From Annona cherimola (taxonomy: Eukaryota; Streptophyta; Magnoliopsida; Magnoliales; Annonaceae): DNA of 64,000 nt. The first letter of the stretch is position 1. Every line of letters starts with the position of its first letter. Position numbers and translations under genes: made by a program. This document shows positions 56,626-64,000 of the stretch, piece by piece. The stretch spans positions 53,306,012 to 53,370,011 of the forward strand of contig CM059971.1 in the NCBI GenBank assembly GCA_030490835.1. The letters are read 5' to 3'. Below the pieces are notes generated by a model. It did no database searches, had not been told where the DNA came from, and saw only the letters and a program-made list of their open reading frames with translations.

Positions 56626-58737
56626 TGATAATTGGAAATTAATAATATATTTTGTAGGTATATTTATTAAATTTGGTGGGTAATTAATTGAGTTTAATGT
56701 GAAATTTGTGTTAAAATATGTTTTTGAAACAATTGGGTATTAAATATTAACTTGGAGTTATTTAAATAATTTTTGTAATCTTTTGGCTTGAAATTACATT
56801 TTATTTGTTGCCATGAAATTAAATGGGTTTGAAATATTTTTAATAACTTGTTGATAAATTTGATGAATTAATAATTTAATTACATTTCTTACTGCAGATT
56901 TTTAATCATGGCCATCCAAGCTGTCAAGAACCATTCAAAGTGTCTAATTAATGTGGGGCCCACCTGGTGAATCACAAATCCAAAGGAATCAACGGCTAGT
57001 TTTGCAGTTGATCTGCACCGTCCGAATTCCAGCAATTAGTCAAACGCCAGAAATTGACCAAGGACCGCCGATGAAAAGTCAGTCATCATCAAGCTGTCTA
57101 AATTTTCTGCCACCGTCATTAGTAAATCAGCGTCCAAACCAGATTTTTCCCCGTCCATTTAATGCATAAAATCAAACCATGCCAGCCGTCCATTTATTTT
57201 TACTTCAGCAAATCAAAAAAATCATCACCGTCCATATTACACCCATGCTGTCTAGAAAATCATGCATCATCTAATGCCGTCCAGACCAGATAAAATCATC
57301 CAGCCGTCCAAGCTCCAAACCTAGACAGATCACGTGATCAGCAGCAAAAATCCAGCCATCCATTAATTCCCACCGTCAAGATTAAACCATCCAACTGTTC
57401 ATTAAGGCCCGCCAGATCACCAGAAAATTAATGGCCTGGATTTCTTTTATGCGGGAAAATTCTAACCGTCCAGTTAATGCCGATCACCACCTAATTAGAT
57501 GCATCAATCTACCGTCCAAAAACAATCCAAGAACCAGAATTTTGAACGGCTGTCCAAAAATATACAAAATCGTCCAGATATTATGCATGAATCTTAGCTG
57601 CCCAATGTAGCCGTTGCATAATACACCGCTCACGCTTTACGCGATTCAAGTCCAGATCTGGGCCGTCCAATATTTACGTAAACAGTGACAAATTTCAGCC
57701 GTTCATCATGAAATCCCACGTCCATGCAAATCAGCAGCGTCAAGCCATGTGCTACGCAATTTCACCAACGCAGCAAAGCAAAGAGAGATTCAAACGTCAA
57801 AATTCAAACTTATAAATAGGTGCTGGAGCAAGGCAAAAAGGAAGATAGAGAATAGACACAGCAAATTTTCCATGGAGAGAGAGAGCAAGGGGTGGAGAGC
57901 ATGGGGCAAGAGCTGACCAGCGAGTTGCGTGGAGTGGCCAACACACCATTGGGGCTTCAAACCAATAAGCTTTTTTATCTCTCTTTCTATTTAATTTTAA
58001 TTGTATTGTTTAAAATAGGTTTGAATTTTAATTTTATTTTGAACTTAAATATATTCAGCTAAGCCCTAAATCTAGGGCTTAGATGTAGCATGCGTACAAT
58101 GTAGCGTGATGTGTAGTTTTAATTTATTTATGATGAATATTGTTGTTAATTTAATATCTTATAATTTAGTGCTTTTTTTATACATGAGTCCGTACTTTTG
58201 CATGATTCCATATATTAGGTGATGAAACCGATAGGTGGAAATTTAATATACGATAATTAAGATATTAAATCTGGAAATCTAAAACCATGAGAATAGACAT
58301 GATGATCTTGAGGAATTACATAAACAACCACAAAACTTAATGCATTCTAATTAACTTAATCCCATGAGAATAGGTGGTTAAGAAAATTATGATATGCCTT
58401 GTAGGTTTCAAGAGAAAGCGCAAGATAAATTAAGGTTTGTTCTCCTTTAACAAAAAATATTCGGATTAAATAATTATACCACTACCTGTTTCAAAAGGCG
58501 CATGTGAAACTCTAGATCCTAGGTACTTGTATCCTTATTTTCTATTATCCATTATAATTTTCAATTTTATTCTCTTTTCCCACTTTTCTACTTTTTATTC
58601 CATTTTATTTACTTTATTATTTTTATATTCACCACAAAAGCCTTTAAAAGCAAAATGTATAGTCCCAAATTTCCTGAGAATCGATAATTTATATACTACA
58701 ATCTACGACCCATGCACTTGCGATGAGATCACGAACA
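56626..58737 (+). repeat. 3' LTR of the Athila-like element
   Basis: A 2112-bp LTR, TGATAATTGG...ACGAACA. It matches the 5' LTR throughout, including TATAAATAGG near 57811 and the CGTCCA-rich zone (about 56990-57725). It lacks about 190 bp relative to the 5' LTR near 58446. Confidence 0.93.
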
Positions 58738-58742
58738 CATGC

Positions 58743-58802
58743 TTCAATAGTAGCTACCGTACTTTTGCAATTTCTGCAATTGCCAAGACTATGCCACCAG
58801 CT
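58743..58802. other. host DNA between Athila-like element and gypsy LTR
   Basis: Sixty bases that were joined to 31737 before the Athila-like insertion (TSD CATGC). On the minus strand a frame reads GGIVLAIAEIAKVR before a stop. I cannot assign it. Confidence 0.4.
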
Positions 58803-59120
58803 TGTTAGATTTGGAAATCTAACTGGAAAACAAATGGAATTTTTGTTGAATTGAGCTAAAAATTTACACCGATGGTTATAGAATATGAATTGGAAATGAA
58901 AGAAAGAAATGATTCTTAGACATAGCTTGACCTTCCAACCCATTCAATCAACCCCCTTATTATAAACGTAAGTTTCCTAGACAAAATGCAGACTACCAAT
59001 GTCGCTATTCCCTGAAACGTGCTCCTGATGTCATGTGCGAATCAGAGCACATGTGAGATTATGTCATGGGTTGCTACTTTGCCAACAAGGACACTTAGTA
59101 TACGTACTATAGGACCAACA
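58803..59120 (-). repeat. short gypsy LTR (3' LTR of a minus-strand element)
   Basis: On the minus strand the unit runs TGTTGGTCCTATAG to AATCTAACA, 318 bp. It is preceded by a purine-rich tract GAGGGGAGGGGTAATG (59126-59141, minus strand), which is a PPT. A TATAATAAGG box lies near 58953-58962. The short LTR suits Reina- or Galadriel-like chromoviruses. Confidence 0.65.
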
Positions 59121-59225
59121 GTCCTAACATTACCCCTCCCCTCAAGAGCAGCTTCGTCCTCAAAGCTGAATGGGAAAAATTGCCACTCATCAGAATCATT
59201 TGGTAAGGATTCTAGGAAATGCGTC
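59121..59225 (-). pseudogene. gypsy pol C-terminus
   Basis: The minus strand encodes ESLPNDSDEWQFFPFSFEDE followed by AALEGRGNVRTVGP. This matches the end of chromovirus integrase (a -FP-F-LEDKV--EGGGNVR type tail) and overlaps the PPT, as usual in gypsy elements. Confidence 0.65.
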
Positions 59226-59654
59226 CTATGATCTTGAAAATCTACTTAAATCCCATATTAGCCTTTTCCCACTTCTAATGTTGTACCACACGTTATATAA
59301 TGTAGCAAGGCTAGTCGAGTATTCTATAGCCAACAGTTCACGCCATCTCTCACATATAAAACTTCTAGATAGCAATGTAGAACTTGTACCTTCCCTAATG
59401 GTATCCCCTTGCATATTCCACCGTCATTGCAACATTTCAGCAAACATTTGGAGTGCCTGTCACCACTTGAAATAGTGGATTTGATTTTGAGAAGAAAATG
59501 AAGAATAGAAGACTCTTCAACATCTCTGTCGCCATTCTTTTGTAACGGATTCTACTTTTGGCTTGAATTTGACGGCGTCCTCATCTACAATTGAGGAAAA
59601 CAGAAGACACTTGTTCTTCTTCTGTTTGACCAAAACTTCTGTTATCTCACACGA
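59226..59654 (-). other. deleted or degraded interior of the short-LTR gypsy element
   Basis: Only about 430 bp separates the gag-like N-terminus from the pol C-terminus, where several kilobases would be expected. No RT or integrase motif is present. A large internal deletion is inferred. Confidence 0.45.
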
Positions 59655-59968
59655 TGTCAGTAATTGTTGGCTCTCAGCCTCTCCAAATCCTTGTTGTCAA
59701 CACCATCCATTGGTATCCATGGATTCCAACATACAATTTGGTTGTTGATTCAAAAGCTTGCAGTCATCCAGATTGATTTCTCCCAAGCACCAAATTGCTC
59801 TTCCAAAAACTTCTCCATTGCATCAAATCTCTGTGCGAACCTTTGCTCTTGTGCATCGAACCTCTTCTCTTGCTCATCGAACCACCGCATGGTCTCTAAT
59901 GAATAAGGTTCCAAGGCTTTGAATGTTTCCTTAGCCTACCATTCTAGAGAGTCGACCTTAGTTCCCAC
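59655..59968 (-). pseudogene. gypsy gag N-terminal fragment
   Basis: The minus strand encodes MRWFDEQEKRFDAQEQRFAQ, then RFDAMEKFLEEQFGAWEKS, a short coiled coil of the kind found at the start of chromovirus gag proteins. A stop follows near 59750. The upstream side is cut by the copia LTR at 59969. Confidence 0.5.
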
Positions 59969-60424
59969 TGTTAGAAAAACAACCATTGATTAAATCCATA
60001 ATCAATGCAGGATCTGTCTCATGCTAGAATTATCAAGAAATTAAAACCATAAGCGGAAGCGTACCTGAATCCATGGATGCTAATGATCTTTGGCTTTGGG
60101 TCTTCCAAGTTAGTGCACTCAGGATTATGGGAGAGTGTTGCTCCTCTTCTTTCTGCTGATGGATGGCAGAGAGAAAACCAACCGGTGCATAACTCGGGGA
60201 CCACAACCCATTTTATAGGAAGCCTAGTTTTCTATTTCCAATTTAGTCCATCATAAAACTAGAAATTAGAATTTAGGCTATATGGTTTCTACGCATAGGA
60301 GATCCATGCTTTATTAAATGATTTAGGTCCATAAATCCTTATAAGATCACTTTTATGATTTGGACCATTAATTTATGATAGCACATATATATAAATAATA
60401 TATGTATGTCCAGAAATTCCAACA
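59969..60424 (-). repeat. 3' LTR of a second, different copia element
   Basis: On the minus strand the unit runs TGTTGGAATTTCTGG to TTTTTCTAACA, 456 bp. The PPT TCCAAGTGGGAGAT (60425-60438, minus strand) lies immediately upstream. The sequence is unrelated to the SIRE-like LTRs. Confidence 0.8.
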
Positions 60425-61300
60425 ATCTCCCACTTGGACTACATGTATTTTATAATTATATATATGACCTTATGAGCTCAAAACTTTATGCTATCATACC
60501 AAAATCATTTCCGAACAATCTCGTCCATTAATTATGCCAACATAGAACCAAGGCGGCCTTTGTTACATTTATCGTAACTAGACCCATCCAAGATCACATA
60601 TATCAAACATAACTAAACGACATAGATCAAGCATGGATGCGTAGCATGGAATACATGTAACGTGATCTAACATGCCTATTTCCAACTGGTCCACCTTATT
60701 TGGTGAGATCAAACCAATACCAAAAGTACTGAAAAATCAAAAATACTGAATTCTTTATTTCTGCAGAAAATATCCATAACCATAGTAAAGTGTCTAAACC
60801 AGAAAAGCAAATAAATACAAACTCCCACTTAACTAGCATATCATTAAATGATACAACACCTGTGTGAGCAGTATGCTCATGAAAGACCATAAGGTGTTAC
60901 TCTTAGTAAGCGGATCCGCAATTTTGGAGTTTGTCGCAATATGCTTTATAGACACTTTATTTTCCTGAATCCTTTCCTTAACAACCAGGAACATTGCTGA
61001 ACTCCTGTTGTTGTTGGAATATTAGACTGACTACTAATTTATTGTCACGAAATAACTTAAGTGGTCTTTCAATGTTATTTATATTTTGCAGCCCTGTGAC
61101 AATATTCTGTAGTCATATTCCATAATTGGATGCCCCATAATATGCTATAAACTCTGTTGTCATGGTCGAAAAGCTATTAGTGTCTGCTAAGCACTTTTTC
61201 TTGATATAGCTTTTCCAACAAACAGATAAATATAGCCTGAAGTGGATCTCAAACTGTATTTGCATCCAATAAAGTAACAATCTGAATACCAAATGATCTC
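60425..61300 (-). pseudogene. copia RNase H and pol C-terminus
   Basis: On the minus strand the frames give RSTSGYIYLFVGKAISRKSA (about 61253-61195), STMTTEFIAYYGASNYGI, GLQNINNIERPLKLFRDNKL (about 61085-61025), and the tail MVFHEHTAHTGVVSFNDMLV (60890-60830). These match, in order, the copia RNase H blocks (KSTSGYVF, AEYIA--EA, KPLKLYCDN) and the terminal -FHEH-A-MGVV motif. Many stops and frameshifts are present. The segment between 60425 and 60690 is the 3' untranslated part. Confidence 0.8.
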
Positions 61301-62210
61301 TTACTTATATGACTTTCTGTATGTGAACATATAATATTTTGTTTTCTAAAAAAAATGTTTTAAAAATCTGTTTGGCTGCATCTTAAAGATCCATTCCTGA
61401 ATTACTTAAAATATCTGCCCAACATCCCAATAATGTACGCTGTAACCGAATACATACATCTTGAGATTCAAAACCCGAACATAAATCAAACTTCCCACTG
61501 CTAAAGCATAGGGAGTCTTTTGCATTTCCTTAGACTTAAAATCATTCTTGGGACATTGATTTAGATAAAATTAATTTTGTCTTCCTTAGCAAGGAGGTAT
61601 TCTTAATTTGCAATCCTGCATATCAAGTATCTTAAATATTTTCTTAATATAGGTATTTTGTAATAATCCAAGAATACATCTAGAATAATCTTGATATATC
61701 TGAATTCTTAATACAAAAGACATATTTCTTTTCAAAATTCTTTGACAAAAATATCTTAAGTTTATGCAATAAACTTATCTTGATGTTGGGAAACAGTATA
61801 TCTGTGTTAATCCCACTGAAAATATGATTACTCCCACTGAAATTATAGTATATGCAATCATCAACCGAATTCATTTCAAGACCAAATGAAATGATAATTT
61901 GATGACATTTGCAATACCATTATTAGGAAACTTGCTTAAGCTTGTAGATGGATCTTTTTATCTTAAAAACTGAAAATTTATTATAAATGTTATCTTTACA
62001 TCCATTTACCATAGCTCAAGGTTAAAACCCATTATTAAAACCATTTATCTTGAAAGAAATTTTCAATAAAAACGGAGAGAAAATTTCTTTGTAATCTATG
62101 CCTTCCTTTTGAGTAAAGTTCATTGAGACAAGACAAGCCTTATGCCTTTCCACATTACCTTCCTTCTTGATTTTAAATATCCATTTATAACCAATCAATT
62201 TTATACTTTT
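61301..62210 (-). pseudogene. degraded copia reverse transcriptase
   Basis: Near 62200-62060 the minus strand gives GYKWIFKIKKEGNVERHKAC and FTQKEGIDYKEIFSPF-like residues. These correspond to the start of the copia RT ([32 protein letters not shown]). The remainder down to 61300 is frame-broken, with no clear YVDD seen. Confidence 0.65.
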
Positions 62211-64000
62211 AGGTAATAGAATAGGCTACCAAAACATCATTGTCTTTCATGAACTTAATCACATACTTATGGCATCAATCTACTTTTGAAAGGTTTTACT
62301 TTGCATTGTTTGATGAAATCGCCTTCCACCATTCCAATGTCATCCTTACGTATTGGCAAAATCTGATGCAATCATCAGAAACCGCATTTTCCTTTCTCTA
62401 GTAGATCACTTCAATGACATCCATTCTTGAGGTTGTTGAGCTTGATCATCAGGAATGTCCTGTTTATCAACGATGTCTTATAGATTTCTCTTTAAAGACA
62501 TAGTCCCTAACTATATCTCCCCCTCAAGCTAAATTTCCTCAAAGAATTGACATTTTTGGTCTCAATAGAACTAAATGTGGGATCATAGGATTTACATCTT
62601 GATATTGTTCAGTATATCCAATAATATTTAAATTCAAAAGAAGGAACTAAAATGACTATTTCCAAATGAATAAAAAATAACTAAATTTATTCAATACAGA
62701 AATAGAAACCGAATTCCATTTAAAAAAATGGTACCATATATCTCTTCTGAATTTAAATAAAATTTAGTTTTTAACAATAATAATAACTTAAATGACCATA
62801 TAGCCTCAATAGTATTTGATTTGCTATCGCCTCCATCGATGAATCTTTCATCATCATTTGGCCTTTTAGCAACTCAAGTAACCTCACATAGACATCCTTA
62901 CATGAATAGCAATACCAAATCTATTCATAAAAAAAAATGTGTCTTGGGTCTAAGGCTAAATTAATACTGAACAAACCAAAGTGAAAAATGTACCCATTAT
63001 TAGTACAATTCTCCTCTATGTGTCCAAGAACCTGTCAAAAGTAATAACCAAATTTGTATTGGACCATCCATAGTTTATTTATCATTTTTCATGTCCTTAA
63101 AGGTACTTGCCAAGTGAATACTTTTAGTATATTCTTACTTTAATTTATTCTCCTTTTGCACATAATAAAAAATAAACTCATCAAGAGATCATTTATCCTT
63201 TTGTCAGTTATAATTAACTTTAAACTGACCAAATTGTGTTTAGGAGAATCAAAACTAAATGCACAAGCAAATCCGCTTTATCCTTAGTGCCTTTAGTTTC
63301 AAAGTAAGAAGAGATAAGTACTCCCTTATATTTCCTTTAACTTTATACCTTATTGAAATCAAGTTCGAACGAATCGTACTTGTTTCAGCTTTATTACCTT
63401 TAGCAATACTTTAGAATTTTCTGAATATAAATTTTGGCATTAGTTACCTTTTTGGACATGATACCCCCTTGAAAGTTTTCAAAATTTTATACTTTATAAT
63501 CATAAAACACATGCAATTTTAACAATCTCACTTATTAAAGTTCCATTTTTCCTTATTGGAACTTTTAACCACAAGAGTAGTGAATCGTTCAATCCTTAGT
63601 GCATGGTTTAGATTCATAATGCCTAGAATGATCATAATATTTTATTTTCATTACTTGAACATGAAAATAAAACAAATATTGGTAGATATGGCACAAACAG
63701 ATAAATTAACCAAAATTTGAACAAAACAATATGTTCACATAACTTTTATACAGAACTTTAGCAATTCAAATAATGGTAGGGCCCATCACAAGATACCTAG
63801 TACAACATTAATACTTAGTCTTTGGACAAAAGTATTAATTTGTAAGTGGTACTCTTGGTGCAGTGATCAAATATTGATAATAAAGTCCTGTCAAACAATA
63901 AGCCTTTCTTTGGACCGACTATTGTTCACATGGAATGCCTAATAATTATCACATATTTATCACCGCATGTGTCTATGTAATCCGGCCAAATATTAATCTT
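62211..64000. other. unresolved part of the right-hand copia element, to the window end
   Basis: AT-rich sequence with no long frame. By position on the minus strand it should hold integrase, protease and gag, but I see no zinc finger, DDE or protease motif. Either it is heavily degraded or internally deleted, or it includes other inserted DNA. Confidence 0.35.

Larger units (their letters stand above)
31738..58737 (+). mobile_element. Athila-like gypsy element, 27 kb including nested insertions
   Basis: LTRs at 31738-34061 and 56626-58737 begin TGATAATTG and end ACGAACA. A perfect 5-bp TSD CATGC flanks them (31733-31737 and 58738-58742). PBS, gag and protease (Athila-type sequences) lie inside, and the Athila-type PPT GTTCAAGTGTGGGGTATT precedes the 3' LTR. 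RT, RNase H, integrase and any envelope-like ORF are missing. About 18 kb of the span is inserted DNA (37856-55804). Without it the element would be about 9 kb, shorter than typical Athila elements. Confidence 0.93.

Noticed and set aside
1..64000. CRISPR arrays, rRNA genes, tRNA genes, prokaryotic operons
   Set aside because: None is visible. Regularly repeated motifs are LTR-internal and irregularly spaced, and tRNA-like strings are only primer-binding sites.

Overview
The window is plant nuclear DNA, almost certainly from an angiosperm. It is AT-rich, has no intact cellular gene, and is built nearly entirely of plant-type LTR retrotransposons (Ty1/copia and Ty3/gypsy), solo LTRs, a non-autonomous hAT element, Tourist-like MITEs and a fold-back element. 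The species cannot be named from what is visible. Nearly every coding stretch belongs to a decayed element. The best-preserved feature is the insertion history, because many element edges (TG...CA or terminal inverted repeats) and target-site duplications (TSDs) are still readable. Left block (1-7574): a 1.6-kb copia LTR on the minus strand (567-5701) is split by a 3.5-kb solo gypsy-type LTR (1603-5126, TSD CCTTG). A gypsy LTR/PBS/gag remnant (5702-6541) and an old copia LTR fragment (about 6736-7190) follow. Copia A (7575-21126, TSD ACTTC) is a complete SIRE/Maximus-like copia: LTR, tRNA-Met PBS, gag, protease, integrase, RT, an extra ORF, PPT, LTR. Its pol is split by a hAT element (12746-15820, TSD AGGCCAAA), which is itself split by a solo LTR of the same copia family (14126-15790, TSD GGACC). 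Middle (21132-31737): palindrome-bearing degenerate repeats, two inverted partial gypsy LTRs, a minus-strand gypsy gag-protease-RT remnant, two MITEs, a fold-back element, and a short protein-like fragment that I could not identify. Right block: an Athila-like gypsy element (31738-58737, TSD CATGC) keeps gag and protease but has lost RT, RNase H and integrase. A solo gypsy LTR (37856-55804, TSD AATTT) lies inside it. That LTR in turn holds a second solo LTR of its own family (38179-42124, TSD AGGTA) and a full-length minus-strand copia B (43017-53886), which carries a Tourist-like MITE (47438-47728, TSD TAA). Right edge: a short-LTR gypsy remnant (58803-59968, minus) and a different copia element (59969 to the window end, minus), internally decayed. 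Most unusual biology: the SIRE-like family has a third ORF between pol and the 3' LTR, present in both full copies, resembling the plant 'putative transposon protein' domain family (Transposase_32) rather than an obvious envelope. The ORF follows a long CT-rich leader and an array of GTCGAC-centred dyad repeats that also fills two zones of every LTR. The long gypsy LTRs share a splice-donor-like and a splice-acceptor-like signal about 1.4-2.1 kb apart.
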